In this document: positions 43,918 to 56,200 of the stretch, in pieces
How positions within the stretch are numbered: the stretch's first letter is position 1
Layout: each line of letters begins with the position of its first letter
Origin: Astrocystis sublimbata
Lineage: Eukaryota > Ascomycota > Sordariomycetes > Xylariales > Xylariaceae
Length of the DNA stretch: 64,000 bases
Reading direction: 5' to 3'
Assembly: GCA_022453515.1 (NCBI GenBank)
Contig: JAJNNY010000001.1
Span: forward strand, 620,001-684,000
Notes under the pieces: model-generated
Told to the model about the DNA's origin: nothing
Databases searched by the model: none
What the model saw: the letters and a program-made list of their open reading frames with translations, nothing else
Made by a program: the position numbers and the translations under genes

Positions 43918-45843
43918 TTATTTATAATAGCCATCAGGTCGTCCCGTGTAATAATTCACATACGTCTCGGTGTGTGTTGCCTTTGCCGTACCGTTACTCG
44001 CAAAGGTAGGCGTGACCTTTGTAGTACCATCCGCGACGACCAGGTCCCCCAAGATCCGTCGGAAGAACTCCAAAGCGGCCTTGGGTTGGTAGTATGGGAT
44101 CTCGTGCCCACTTTCGTAGATGCGAGTGAAGCTGAAGTTGCCGTACTGTCGGCTCTCGCCGTACTCGGTCCCATCAACTACGAATGGCGCGTACCCAGCG
44201 GCACGGAATTCGTCTTGATGTGTGTAGTTGAGCGCTAGCGAGACAGCTTCGCCGCCGAACCAGTTGCAGATGTAGTCCTGATGAGGTTGTTAGCTTGCAC
44301 GTATCTGGGAGGGAGATGTAGCATTGTTTTGCCGGTGCGGGGCTGGATCTGAGATGGGCATCATTCCGGGCTGTGAGAGGCACAGTGGGTACTTACAGCA
44401 TCACCGTATATCATCGCAACACGGACTCCATAGCCAACTACTGCCTCGAGATCCTCCAGCAGCTCGGGGAATACGTGGTCTCCAGTAAAGTCGAATCCGG
44501 TACCGATTTGGGGACTGGAGGTAGAAGTGTAGTTGATGTCGACTCCAATGGCATCCTGAATCTTGGCTGTGTTGAGGTACTGGACCCAAGGCTCTGGTGG
44601 GATCTTGGCATTTGCCTTGGCCCTGATGTCGTATGGGTTCCGTCCGCTTGCAGAACTGTAATGGTTTATTAGTACACAATGCCCACTCAGAAACATAAGT
44701 GAAGGCTGCAACCGTGAACTTACTAATAGGGTCCCTCGACCAACATTCTGCACATGGCTGTAGCTTGCGAGCAGACAGCTAAGCCATCCGGTGTCGAGCG
44801 ATCACCACTAGCACACATATCGATCATGTCCCTGCACGCGCCAGGAAATTCCCAGTTCATCTTCATGAAGTCGTAGATGGTGTCATTCACGGTTTTGATG
44901 CCGTAGGTGTTGTTCGCTGCGAATTCGTAATAATAGGGCATCTGGATTTTGGCCGAGATAATACCATTGATGATCCCAAGCGTATGCATCTCGAGTTCAA
45001 CACCCTTGATGGACTCATTTTTAATGAGCTCATTCTGGTCGTAGAAATATTTGTAGAAAGCTGGTCCGTAGTGGCCACCGTAGGACTCAGTCCACAGGTT
45101 AAAGCTCCGCGACTTGACTTTCTCGTCCAGGGTCGGTAATTCTTCGATCAGAGCTTGAACTACCTCCCAAGTTCCAACGGCAGCTAACTGTGTAGTGTCG
45201 AATCTGTACGGATTGACATCACTGTATCGGCCGTCGGGGGTAGAGGAGTTCTTGGGGAATCCTGTTACGGGATCCACAACGCCGACGACTTCGGTCTCGT
45301 ATGAGAAACCTACACCGATGGGCTGGGAGAGAAAGAGCATGTTGCTCACTTCGTTCCAAGCGTACGGGTTCAATATGGAGGTGCTCATATTAGGCGCCAC
45401 ACTGCATGGCCCGAGTTCTGTGAATAAGTCAGCCAGGCTGCTACAACTCGACGATGGGTGGCATGCGTGAATATTCAGATCAGGTGCATACCTTCAAATA
45501 ATCCTATCATGGAATCCGAGCCTGGGCCTCCATTGAGCCACAGAGTGATGGGGTCTGAATCCGGGTTGTTTCTCGACTCGAAGAACCAGAAGAACATGTG
45601 CGTGTTCTCATCCACGTCCACATAACCCGAGTAAGAGTTGACGCCGGGGGTCGTCTCGCAGACGCCGCTCTTTCCGGGCTCCTTGAAGCGGATTTGGGAG
45701 CCTCCCGGCGACTTGATCGTCTTGACGCCCTTGGGCTCGGCGGGCGCCTGTCTCTTGAGCATCTCCTCGACACGCGGAGGGAGCGAGCTGGCAAGGGCCA
45801 AGGAGGCGCCGAGCAGCCAGGTGGCTGGTGCAACGAGCTGCAT
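43918..45843 (-). CDS. secreted serine carboxypeptidase, peptidase family S10 (carboxypeptidase S1-like)
   Basis: Exons 45492-45843, 44724-45417, 44397-44655, 43918-44277; 554 aa. An N-terminal signal peptide ([14 protein letters not shown]) is followed by a basic propeptide-like segment with LKRQ. The catalytic triad can be placed: S229 in [11 protein letters not shown]436 in [14 protein letters not shown]493 in [12 protein letters not shown]. The oxyanion region reads [20 protein letters not shown] instead of the usual GGPGCSS, a variant known from the fungal carboxypeptidase S1/CpdS-like subgroup. Several N-x-S/T sequons suggest glycosylation. By family it releases C-terminal residues from peptides at acidic pH, in the vacuole or outside the cell. 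All three introns have consensus donors. The C-terminal exon ends in a normal S10 position with no GPI-like hydrophobic tail. Confidence 0.93.
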
Positions 45844-48318
45844 TGTGATGGACGGGCTGGCGTATCTAATAAACAGAAGATAACGGATTGACAAGACCCG
45901 AACGATCGAGGGGAGGGGGAGCAAATCAGATTGGCTCGTGCAAGCAAAGCAATGCCAGCCGGATAGCTGCTCGCGGGCGTCAGACCCGACCTTTATATGC
46001 CACTGGCTGCCCACATGTTCGCATTCGAGGTCCTACAAGCACCTCCACATCATGCAAAAGTGCCCCTCATGCCACACCACAGGGCAGGCTCGGCAGGCAC
46101 GCGTCATGTTGAATTGACTAATGGCAGCCGTTGCATCGTGAGGGTCGAGAGGGTCCTGGCACCCTGGCAGGCTCGCAGGGCCTGGGTGCCTGGCTACCTA
46201 GGTAGATAGATAGACAGGTAGCTGCATGCATGGTCGCGGCAGCCAATGGCAGCGGGCTCACGGCGTTGATCGTTGCATCGTACGTGTGGCCTGCCCGATG
46301 CGGCCAGAAATCCACAGAGCTGCGCACTTATTCATGACATGTCGCGCAGTCCGTCCACCGTTGACCGTCCACTATCCACCGTCCACCGTCCACGGACGCC
46401 AGAATGCGTCAATGAGAGAGGCCGTGGCAGGCACTGACTTGCTTCCTCTGCACGGATCATGACGGGGAGCCTGGGCGGGAGCCTGACCGGGCAGGAGGCG
46501 GGCATGACTCGGAATTACCATGGCTGGTCACTATCGGAGCTGTGTAGATCAACTGCCTCATTGAACCCGCTTACATGCAGCAGCGATGGGGACGATGGGG
46601 AGAGTCGGGGAGTCAGGCAGGCGGGGGGCAGGGTCTAAGTCCTGTTCTGATCGAATTCAGGGAAGCTTAACCAGAAGCTTAGATAACGACCCTTGCTCTA
46701 CCCTGTTCATGGTTCGGTTTGGTTCGGTTCGGTGCATGTCATGTTGGTTCGTGGATTGCCCAGCTAGCAACTAGCAATGGAGAAAAAGAGCCTCATCGTG
46801 CTCTGTTCAGATTGCCCATGATTCGAACAATCACCGAACCCTCGCTGCGACCAATCAAAGGTACCAGAGGCCATACGCTCTGGGAAGGCGGTGAGCTTGC
46901 TCGCGTGGTAGCAGGCGCGCTAGGCCCACCAGACACGCTTCTGGAATCCAGGACAGGAACAGGCCACCGTGATAGGTCAGCCATCGACTAATGCACGGCC
47001 CCGTCTTCTCCACAGCGAGTCCTAGGCCCATACTTCCCACTACAAGCACTACCCCACTTCAAGGTACCTACTGTGCCGTACCTAAGGTAGGATGCAAGTC
47101 GACGTTCCCCCCCCCACTATAACCGACGATTAGGCCTACGATGACGAGGCCAACAACGTGAGATCGTCTCACCCCGGCGGCCCGGCTCACCCAACCTCGC
47201 CAACATGAAGCTATCTCGGCTCCATGCGTGGTCTGCACGGCAAGTAGCACGCACTGGTCTCACCTAAAATCTAGCTGCCGCCTGCCGAATGGACCGGCCA
47301 GCTCACTTACACCTAGTGCACACGTCTTGGACACGCCGCAATTATGCGTAGGTCACTGAGATGAGCCTGAGGTTTGATCGTGGGGTTGCCGCTCTAGCTA
47401 GGTACTTAGGTACTGCCATGGGAACATGATCAACTGCAGAAGAACTTGTCTCAAAGCTTGATGATTAGGTAGCTCGGTAGCCTAATACCAAAGCGAATCA
47501 GCTCTACTGGCGGGGTGCAGTCTCTAGAGCTTGGTTACCACCTACCTACCTGGGATAGGTATCTATCGAAGTGCATGGGAGGTTACCTGGGGTTACCTGG
47601 GGTAAGGGAGGGAGGGACACGGCAGTGATGGTTCGATATTGTGTGAGAATATACCCCAACCCCAGCCTTATTCGCCAGTCCTGGATGTCTGGTTGACAGC
47701 GGCAGGTGAGATACCACTCACTCCACTCGTCCCTCTTCCACTTGGATTTGGACTTATGCTGCACTAAATATGGGTTCCTGCGACGATCTGTATATTAAAG
47801 ATCGATCGAAACATTGCGATCTCGCAGTGTGGGAAGGGGGAGAACAAAAAAGAAAAGTAAGTTAGCAAGTCCAAAGCACGGAGGAGAGTGAATGCCCTGG
47901 GTGCCGTGGAGTAGAAGGACGTTTGAATCTCATCATCGACATCTATACTAAAGAGATGACGATAAGATAAAGAAACCGCCCCTTTGCTTCCCTTTCGAGG
48001 AGCGCGGCCTACCTTCAGTACACCTCTGAAAATGTAAACTGGTTCAAACTCAATTTGACTCGCGTAGGGCTGAAGAGAATCATGGGAACACGTCGCTTAC
48101 CCATCAGATGCCGACCAAGTCTTAGTGTGCGTGCACCTGTGTATTACGACTCGAAACTTTTCAAGGACAGCACTTAAATCAAAATGCCCAGAAACACTTG
48201 TGTCATAATAGCATGTTCGTGGTATCAATAGGGGTATATACAATGAAAGCTCCCACGTGCACCGTCCGGTCTACCAGCAACCCTTCGTCTAACGCCGAGC
48301 GAGACCACCATCTAGTTA
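45844..48318. other. intergenic region with carboxypeptidase promoter
   Basis: The left end should hold the promoter of the minus-strand carboxypeptidase gene. CCACCGTCCA-type repeats lie at 46350-46395, a GGTTCGGTTT repeat at about 46709-46733, a duplicated GGTTACCTGG at 47581-47600, and AGGTACCT at 47062-47069. No gene is supported in the remaining 2.4 kb. Confidence 0.45.
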
Positions 48319-49410
48319 TTATAAGCCCTTCTTGACCTCTTCCTTTTCAATCTTCCTCTCCTCCCGCATCGCGATGTTGATCACGCGATCCAGCATCCAC
48401 GCCGGCAAAAGGCCGATCAGAGCCTGCTGCAGCGCATGCGGCCAGTACGGCGCGACCACGTTCCGCCCGCACCCAGTCCGTGCCAGCACGGCCTTCGCAA
48501 TCGTCCGCGCCGCGGGCCGGAACAGCGTCGGCGGCGCCTGCGTGTGCGACACCTCCGTCACGGCGCCCACGCGGTGCGAGATGATCTCGACCTGCTCGTC
48601 CCAGCCGTCCAGGGCGGCCTCCCGCGCGAGCGCCTTGTGCAGCGTGTGCGTCGCGGCCTTGCCGGCCGAGTAGAACGAGATGAGCGGGAATCCGTCGTCG
48701 GTGACGGAGCCGATGTTGAGGATCAGGGCGGGCCGTTTTGTTTCCGTCGTCGAGTCTTCTCCGGTTGTGTTGGCGCCGCGGCTATACTGCCCCCTTAATA
48801 CCGGTACCAGGGCCGAGGTGAGCAAGGCCGGGAACACGGCGTTCAGATGTAAATTGTCCAGTATCACGTCCCTATCGTACGTCTCTAATCCACCGAACGC
48901 GGGCTGGGGGCCGGCTCCCGCGCAGTTGACCAGGACGGTGAGGTGTAGCTCCGCAAGCTGGTCTCTTATGTGGTCGAAGTCGACGGCCTGGGCCCGGTGG
49001 CACTGCGATGCGTCGGCGACTATTATCCGGACATCGATGCTCGGGTACGCGGTTTGTAGCTCCCTCCGCACACCCTCGAGCTTGGTCGTGTTTCTGCCGT
49101 GGATGACGACGTTGAATCCGTGGCTGGCGAGCTCGATGGCTAGGCTCTTCCCTATCCCGTTGCTGGCGCCTGTGACGAACGCCCAGGCGCGCCGACCCGA
49201 GGCATCTGTGTATAGGTATTTTTGCAGACCTGACGGTCGTGTGTATAGCCGGGCTGTGTCTAGCAGTTTAAATGTGGCATACAGCATCAGGCTCGCTCCC
49301 AATGCTGATGTGATGGCGTTAAAGGTACCCATGGAATGAACCATTGTGGTGACCTCTTGAACGCTTCCGTCCCATGTTACGTTTTGATATTCGGGTAGTA
49401 GGTCGTTCAT
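48319..49410 (-). CDS. short-chain dehydrogenase/reductase, ER-anchored (17-beta-HSD / 3-ketoacyl reductase-like)
   Basis: A single exon of 363 aa from the chosen ATG; in-frame ATGs at 49560 and 49497 would add low-complexity residues that do not fit. A hydrophobic segment at about 30-52 (NAITSALGASLMLYATFKLL) should anchor it in the membrane. Classical SDR motifs: cofactor loop TGASNGIG (80-87), NCAGAG (162-167), catalytic Ser235 in NIGSV, Tyr247 and Lys251 in YSAGK. The protein ends KKGL, a KKXX dilysine ER-retrieval signal. Together these resemble the HSD17B12/Ifa38 group, which reduces 3-ketoacyl-CoA or steroids with NADPH at the ER. The acidic residue expected after the second beta strand in NAD-preferring members is absent (HGRN instead), which favours NADPH. 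The exact substrate is not determined. Confidence 0.88.
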   Translation of the reverse strand: MNDLLPEYQNVTWDGSVQEVTTMVHSMGTFNAITSALGASLMLYATFKLLDTARLYTRPSGLQKYLYTDASGRRAWAFVTGASNGIGKSLAIELASHGFNVVIHGRNTTKLEGVRRELQTAYPSIDVRIIVADASQCHRAQAVDFDHIRDQLAELHLTVLVNCAGAGPQPAFGGLETYDRDVILDNLHLNAVFPALLTSALVPVLRGQYSRGANTTGEDSTTETKRPALILNIGSVTDDGFPLISFYSAGKAATHTLHKALAREAALDGWDEQVEIISHRVGAVTEVSHTQAPPTLFRPAARTIAKAVLARTGCGRNVVAPYWPHALQQALIGLLPAWMLDRVINIAMREERKIEKEEVKKGL

Positions 49411-50765
49411 TGTCCCGTTCCTAGTGACTGCTTTGAGTCGAGTAGTGGTAGACAAGTAATGGTGATAATGAAGAGGAAGGGAGGCAGCCCGAGGCATCAA
49501 GTTATCAACCTGGCATTTTTCTATAAGGCTAGGTTTTTCGCCTCCATCAGCATCAGGCACTCAGGCACGTAAGGGTCTGCTACTAGTCGCACGGCAAAAG
49601 CTGCCACCGTGATTAGTGTGTGAGCCTAAAGCTCGACAGCTCAGCGTGGCCTGCCGACTATGGAGGATTCATTGGCATGCGATGTCCATTATGGCCCCAA
49701 GAGGCAACACTAGCTTCTCGGCTCGACAGCTTGCCGGCGCGCCAAGCCTTGCTCGGGAGCGCTTGGTTCTTGATGGCATGCCCACTTCCGGAATGAAACA
49801 TTGTTTCCCATCCCGAACAAGAAAGATCCTATCCTCCTTTCATTGCTTCAGCCCTCGGGTTTCATGATAAAAATAGGCACTCTCATCCTACATCCACCAG
49901 ATCAAGAAGCTCGTTCTCTCTGCTCTCGGAAGGTCGAAGTATAAGTTAGTTGCGTGTCCTTGAAGTAGGTAAGCTCGGCAAGTATTGTTGTATGCGTAGA
50001 GCCCTCACAGTAGAAGGTGGGTCTAGATCGTCAAAAGTCACAAGCCACTGTGGGGCTGTAGATCGTTGACGGATCGACCAATCCAGTGCCATGGCACACA
50101 AGCCCGTTGTGCCAAGATGACATCCGATCAGAGATCTGATTTGGCCAACGGCAATGATTGACGAGGACCTCCAACTGGACGCAGTCGCTTCCGGGCGCAC
50201 ACACAAAGGCATTCTAGGCATCCTGCGAAGAGATAACACTCAACCGAATGCCGACCATCCCTGATTCACAATATTTGACACCTGCAGCTAATTCGTTCCG
50301 GTAGTAGTTGCGGTAGATTTGACAGGTGACTGACAAGACTGACTATATGCTGTAGTAACACTAATCTCGGAAGGCTGCTCATCCGTACGCACGTCGTTGG
50401 CCACGCCGGCCAAGGGATCTCGTTGCCCGCGCCATTTTCCCAGCGCCACTTGAGTTTTCCTACATGATAAATGCTAATGCTAGTACAACCAACCAAGGGG
50501 GCATCAGGGTATTCGTTATTGCGAACCGAAAGAAGGGTATCAAATGCGCCCCTTCCCACACCCATGCGATCCGTTGTAAACCCCCTTTTCTCACATGAAA
50601 ATGCAAAACAAAAGAAAGAGAAGAGAAGATGTCAGGCTTCAGCCTGGCAGACAAAGGGAATTATAGAGGCAAGGTGCTTCAGTCGTTAGTCATAAAATCG
50701 TCATTACAAATCGTTAAAGTTTTTAAAGGTTCCAGTTCGTATCCAACATCATTCATGATTCATGT
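49411..50765. other. intergenic region, nothing recognised
   Basis: This lies upstream of the minus-strand SDR and downstream of the minus-strand F-box-like gene. Short frames lack support. It should contain the SDR promoter and the F-box gene 3' end. Confidence 0.4.
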
Positions 50766-53231
50766 TCATGCCCGGCTGAACAAAATTGGCACGTCCATAC
50801 TCCGGTGGTCCTGTATACTGGAAGCGGCAGGATTCGGGATGTGGGTGTTGCTCTTTCCAAATAAGCTCTCTTTGAAGCGGGCGCTGCTGAGAAACGTTGG
50901 CGCACCAAATGTTTCCTTTCTGGGGCTTAACCTGCCGCCAAAAACAGTATTGTTGGTGTTCGTCCCAAACTCCTTGCCCAGGCGTGTAAGCACGAGCTCC
51001 TTCGCCCGCCGCAGGGCGCTGGTTTGCATTTCCTCTTCCTCAGCAAAGAGTCGACTCTGCTCCTCCTCTTCGATATCGCGCTGGATTGCCGTGATCTCGG
51101 AGCAGAGGTCAGCTGTGGGGTCATAAACTGTGGGCTGTAGCAATGTGGGCTGTAGTAATGTCGGCATATTAGGCGACGTGTCGAGTATAGGTGCGGAGAT
51201 ATTCATATCCGGCGTCGTTGGTGTATGGGGCCGGAAGTAGTCGTCACCTGAGTCAGCGTCATCGCTTGGTGAATGCGAGAGCTCCGGCTCGGATCCAGAT
51301 CCAGATCCAGACCTTGAACGCGTGACGGGGGTGCGTGTAGTGGGGGTACGTGAGATGGGCGTGACCTCGCCAAATAGGGGACGCGGGTTAGTAGAGTAGA
51401 CACTATCCACCTCGCCAAACAGGTTACCGTGGGAAGGCACCAGCGAGGGCTGACGAGGGAAGGTCAATTGAGGAGGTTCAAGAGGGTGGTGGAGTGGTCT
51501 GTTTGGACGCTGTTGTTCGTGGTGGGTATGGTGGATCAGAGCCGGGTGTTCCTCGACGAAATCCTTCGTTCGTTTTAGCCATGGGAAAACAAGACGCTTC
51601 ACGTCATGATGTTCCTCGTGGGGGCCGTTGGATCGTTGACGATGGCGTCCTCGGTGCTGGCGCGCCCGTTGGGTCTGTCTTTCCTCTTCTCTTTCATCGC
51701 GACGCTCGTGTCCAGGCTTGCGCTTGCGCCGCCGCTTCGTGACTGTCCGCTTCTTGGTCTTGTTAGCGGCAGAGAGGCTTGCCTGTCGCGCGGCTTCAAC
51801 ATCCGAGTCAAGTTCAACGTCAAATTCGTCTGAATGTTCTTCATAAGGCCCTTCATAAGGCTCTTCATTATGGTCTTCGTTATGGTCTTCGTAATGCTCT
51901 TCGTAATGCTCCTCGTATTCACCATCGTGCTCCGCTTCTTCGATATCAATGTTATACAGGTTTCGCGCTACGGCCGCAACAGCGGCTGAAGGCTGCGGCT
52001 CATACAAGTCTAAAGGTGTTCTGTTATAATGAGCGCTGGTGAGTTCAGTAACAGTGGCCACTGAGTGGCGGGTCCAATAACCGCCATGGAAATTGCTGTT
52101 CATCAACGGCGCAAGTGCATCATCCCAGTTTCCATCACTGATCAGTACCGAATTCTCAAAATCGAACTCGCGCACACATTGTTGGTGGGATGCGACAAGG
52201 TCGGCCACTTGCGCCGCGTTCATAGTTGCGTTTCGTATGGCCAGGTAACGCAACTTGCGGAAAACTACTGGTTTTCTTGGCGGCACTGGTGGCAGAGGCG
52301 ACATGGGCGAGGTGATCTCATGGAAAAGCTTCAACGAATTCCGCGGTGGCGCAAAGAGGGGGTCGGCCGCAAGCGCAATTGGGCAGGGACCCTTGCGGCC
52401 ATACCAAGTGAAGCTCAATTTCTCCAGGTTTGTCGAGTGGTGTTGTAAGAAATCCTGGATGATCTTGAGATGGTCAAGGCCTGGGGACGGTCCGTAAAAG
52501 TCCCAGGAATCTACGTTAATATGCATCTTGCGGATTTGCTTCCATCGTCGACCAGCAGATGGCGAGCATCCGAAACCTTGTACGGCCCGTAAATAAAGAA
52601 ACGCGGACGGATGTACAGATAAAGAAAGCTTGTTGAGCTTCTTCATGGGGACACGCTCAAGAGCTACGCGAAGACTAATGAGGGCATAGTCTACAATGTC
52701 TCGTCTGTAGCGTTCCTGGGGGTTCTGGCCTGGTGTTTTGATTGAGAGGTGTCTGACATTCGTCAGGTGTTTCATCGCATTTATGAACGAAGGCACGTTG
52801 GATGCCGCATGAAATAAGGGCGGGTATTGCGACGTCAACATCTCGCCCAGACCCTCATTGGCGAATTTGGGTCTCTCTAACACGGATCCCATGGACGTGT
52901 GAGGTTTGTACAGAAAGCTGATCTCACGACCAGTCTGAGGATGGATGAGGGGCGGTAAGAAGGTGGCATTTGAGTGTGGGAAATAGAATGTTAGGTGTTC
53001 GATATAGTGTCCTATCCTTGAAAGGGCTTGTATCTTGGGTAGTCGTGTGAAGCTGTTGGCGGTAAAAGTCAGGTGGGTTCGTTTGAATAGTCGCTTAGTA
53101 ACGAGGTTGCAACATGCCGAGCTGGCCAGTCGCACGTTGCAAATATCTTCCTTTGATAATTCCTCGAATAGGCCCTCGCAGATTTGACGGTCCTGCCAGA
53201 GGCGGTAGAACAGTTGCGGTCCCGTAGCCAT
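50766..53231 (-). CDS. large F-box-like protein with tandem EHYE/DHNE repeat
   Basis: A single exon of 821 aa with the start at MATGPQLFYRLWQDR. The frame continues upstream to 53405, but those residues are not family-like. Residues about 14-55 (QICEGLFEELSKEDICNVRL, ASSACCNLVTKRLFKR) fit a degenerate F-box. The next 350 residues contain LRR-like strings (LTNVRHLSIKTP, LNKLSLSVHPSAF, LEKLSFTWYGRK, FRKLRYLAIRNATM). This is the layout of a fungal F-box/LRR protein that would present substrates to an SCF ubiquitin ligase. At about residues 435-465 lies a run of four-residue repeats (EHYE, DHNE, EPYE). The second half is disordered, with a very basic KTKKRTVTKRRRKRKPG segment that could direct nuclear import, several Ser/Pro stretches, and a coiled-coil-like IEEEEQSRLFAEEEEMQ. 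Confidence 0.78.
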   Translation of the reverse strand: MATGPQLFYRLWQDRQICEGLFEELSKEDICNVRLASSACCNLVTKRLFKRTHLTFTANSFTRLPKIQALSRIGHYIEHLTFYFPHSNATFLPPLIHPQTGREISFLYKPHTSMGSVLERPKFANEGLGEMLTSQYPPLFHAASNVPSFINAMKHLTNVRHLSIKTPGQNPQERYRRDIVDYALISLRVALERVPMKKLNKLSLSVHPSAFLYLRAVQGFGCSPSAGRRWKQIRKMHINVDSWDFYGPSPGLDHLKIIQDFLQHHSTNLEKLSFTWYGRKGPCPIALAADPLFAPPRNSLKLFHEITSPMSPLPPVPPRKPVVFRKLRYLAIRNATMNAAQVADLVASHQQCVREFDFENSVLISDGNWDDALAPLMNSNFHGGYWTRHSVATVTELTSAHYNRTPLDLYEPQPSAAVAAVARNLYNIDIEEAEHDGEYEEHYEEHYEDHNEDHNEEPYEGPYEEHSDEFDVELDSDVEAARQASLSAANKTKKRTVTKRRRKRKPGHERRDEREEERQTQRARQHRGRHRQRSNGPHEEHHDVKRLVFPWLKRTKDFVEEHPALIHHTHHEQQRPNRPLHHPLEPPQLTFPRQPSLVPSHGNLFGEVDSVYSTNPRPLFGEVTPISRTPTTRTPVTRSRSGSGSGSEPELSHSPSDDADSGDDYFRPHTPTTPDMNISAPILDTSPNMPTLLQPTLLQPTVYDPTADLCSEITAIQRDIEEEEQSRLFAEEEEMQTSALRRAKELVLTRLGKEFGTNTNNTVFGGRLSPRKETFGAPTFLSSARFKESLFGKSNTHIPNPAASSIQDHRSMDVPILFSRA
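51838..51912. repeat. 12-bp coding minisatellite in the F-box-like gene
   Basis: About six units with plus-strand consensus TTCRTAAGGCTC / TTCRTWATGSTC. Each encodes four residues on the minus strand (EHYE, DHNE, EPYE and variants). The 12-bp period keeps the frame. Confidence 0.85.
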
Positions 53232-56200
53232 AACTGTCGCATGTCGTGGTGAGATATGAATATTAAGGCGTGCAAGGGGGGGGGCTGAGGCGGGATATGC
53301 GACTATCGCAGCGTTGCAGAAGATTTTGGCTTTCTTGGTAGCGGGAGATGCACGGGGGTGTACGGAGGTCTGCGTGAGCGGGGGTTCTGATAAATAAATA
53401 AACAACGAGATGCAATGCAGACCGGCCGGCGCTTAGATGGAACGAAGCTATTCGCAGTTCATGCCATGCCAATGCTCATGCTCATGTCTGGTGATGCGTT
53501 CGGGCCTGTACTCTGTGGAAGGGTATAGACGTGTCAGGGCAGGAATGCGATTGCCCGGGACATCGACTAGCTAAAGTTTTAGACGATGACTTGTCAACCC
53601 CGGATTGACTCGATGTTCATCTTCGAAAGCCTGATATCTCGAAAGAGAGAGAAGCAGTCGATGCCCGACAGGGCCTGCACACGGCCGGAGCCCATGTTAT
53701 ACCCATTCAGAATCACCACCTTGGCCCGCCCCTCCCCTTGCGCAGAGCTTTGTCCTCTCAGTCGTCAGTCGTCCTCAGAATGGGCGGAGAGGTGGAAAAT
53801 GGTTGGCGAATGAGTCACTGTTCGACGGGCTGCGGTGCCATCTGCAGGGTGGGATGCGAGTGGATAGGCCCAAGAAGCGCAGAGAAGCGCAGTTCGACGG
53901 GACGCGACAGGCACAAGGTGACCGTGATGTGCGCGATGAATGGCCAGATCGACGACCGCTTGCATGCCGGGCAGGCTGGGCATGCATGAGGGCGGGCTAC
54001 ACCCGTCTCACAGAGCTTGCGCTGACAGCCAGTCAGATCGGAGCGGGGAGGAAACTTGGGACTGACATAGGACAAGAATGACTTTACGAGTAGGGGGGAG
54101 TCGAGGGAGTCAGCATGGTCAACGGCGCCGGTGTTTGTTAGTGGATGTACCTACATGGTGCCGGGCTAGGATCACCACCACAGACTATCACCACTCACGT
54201 CGCTGCATTCTGCTGCTGAGCTTCCCCAAGCGGGGGGGCTCGGGGGGCAGCCGGCCCTCGCCGGCGGGGCGCCTCACAAGTAGGCCGGGGTGCTGACTGG
54301 GGTGCTTCGGCCCTGCACAGGCTTGCAGTCGCCCACGGCCAATCGCAGCTGCAGCGCCCAGAAACGACTAAAACGAGTGGCTGGCGTCTTCTGGGAGGAT
54401 GTGCCGACCATGCAGCTCGCGCACGCGAGCCCCACGCGACATGGACACGAAACACGCGCGAGATTGCCGCCAGATCCCAGTTCTCCCATATAAGACTGCC
54501 ACGTTCGCCCAGTCCTGACTCCTCGCAGGTCTCGCTCGCACTCAACATAGCGCTATCCCTGTGCTGTGACCAGTCGGAGAGGGTGGGACTTGGCTATCGT
54601 CTCGACTCGCAACCCTATCTCCGAATGGCGCCCGACAGCTGGCTAGCCTAGCACCTAGGTGTCAGCCCTTACTTGTCTTTCCCCGGGACCAAGCACCCAA
54701 GCGACCAACGGTGTCCAACGTCGAGAGGCGCTGACCACCTGGCCTGGGCCTTGCGACGGCGAGGGCTGATTTTTGAGGGCGGATGAAGTGGAGGCGAGGG
54801 AGGGTGGATGCCAGCCAGCCGCGGGATGAACGTATCGCCGCCCATTGAGCCAACGAAGCTGGCGACACCCACGAACCTAGTGCCCTGGACCCAGCGAACT
54901 GAATTTTATCCCCTGGTGATGCACACACCTGGGCACGCATACTGCGTGGGAACCTAGCGGACGATCGAATTCCGCACATTGCCCCGAGCTGGTCCTCGAG
55001 CCCAACGTTTGGCGGCCCCTCCTCGCTTGAGCACGATGACTATTCCCACCCAAGATCCGAACGTTCTCTGTCCTGGCTTCCGTCCTGGTCCTGGTCCTAC
55101 ATGTCTCATCCGACTTGGTGCCAAAGGTAAAGCAAACTCATGTCGAAGCCTTCTTACTCTTCGTCTATCACAATTCCCATACTCTGCATCTGCAGTAAGT
55201 ACCCCTCGCTTGCGCCTCGACTTCCAAGGTTCACTATGAGTGGACACCTCTAGGATATCGACTGTAGTACTCGTCTATTGTGGCCACTGTTAGGTGTGAC
55301 GTTGGAGCGGTGTGCTGTTACCCGCAGACACTCGACGGCTGCCCCAGAACGTACATAGGCACCAACCATTTCCATAGCTTATACATTACTCACCTTCCCA
55401 GTATTCCCTTCGTATGACATTCAAGTAAGGGGATCCTGCTACTGTGCTCTTCGTTCTCTTTCGCGACGGTCTGCAATAGCGTTGGATCCTCGCACGAGGC
55501 TCCGAAACATTTTTGTGTCCCAGATGCATTGGACTGCCTCCGTCGTCTTTGGCGATTGGCCGGGGAGGGACATCATGATTTGCCTCACGTAGCTTCAAAG
55601 CCAATGACGCTAACAGGATGATGGCGAGCTGGAAAATCGAGTGCAGAGGGCTAAAATCGAACTGACATGTCGCATACCCACAATAGGATGTGTCACAGCC
55701 AAATTTGCCATATTTTCGAGACGCTAGAAAGCATTATGCGTGCTGCAATAAGAAAGCTCGAACGTTTTCTGCAAGCTCTCTGGCCGCCATGCTACGTTGG
55801 CGTCGTAGCCACCCCACGCCGATGTCTAGTCATTGTGCTCCTCCGTCGGAATGGCTTGGCGGTAGCTGCATCACCACGTAGGCGCGCAGGACTTCGGAGC
55901 TCGTGATGTGTCTTGGGTAACTTCGTGACACCTCTTTCAAGAGCACGAGCGCATCGCAACCGTTGCTCGTCTGCGAGCAAGGAAGCCAGCAATTGGACTC
56001 AGTGACTTGTCTCTGTGCCAACTACCAATACTTGGTCCATTCGCAATTAGGATTGGCGGCACACACGACTAGCAATGCGGCATGGCGGTTGTAAGGTCCT
56101 GTTAGGCGGGAGCGGCCCGACATTCTCGTTATGTTGGGACGAAGTCACAAAAGCCATCTGGATTTTCGTCTTGCGACGCATACTCTTGCCTATCTCGGAC

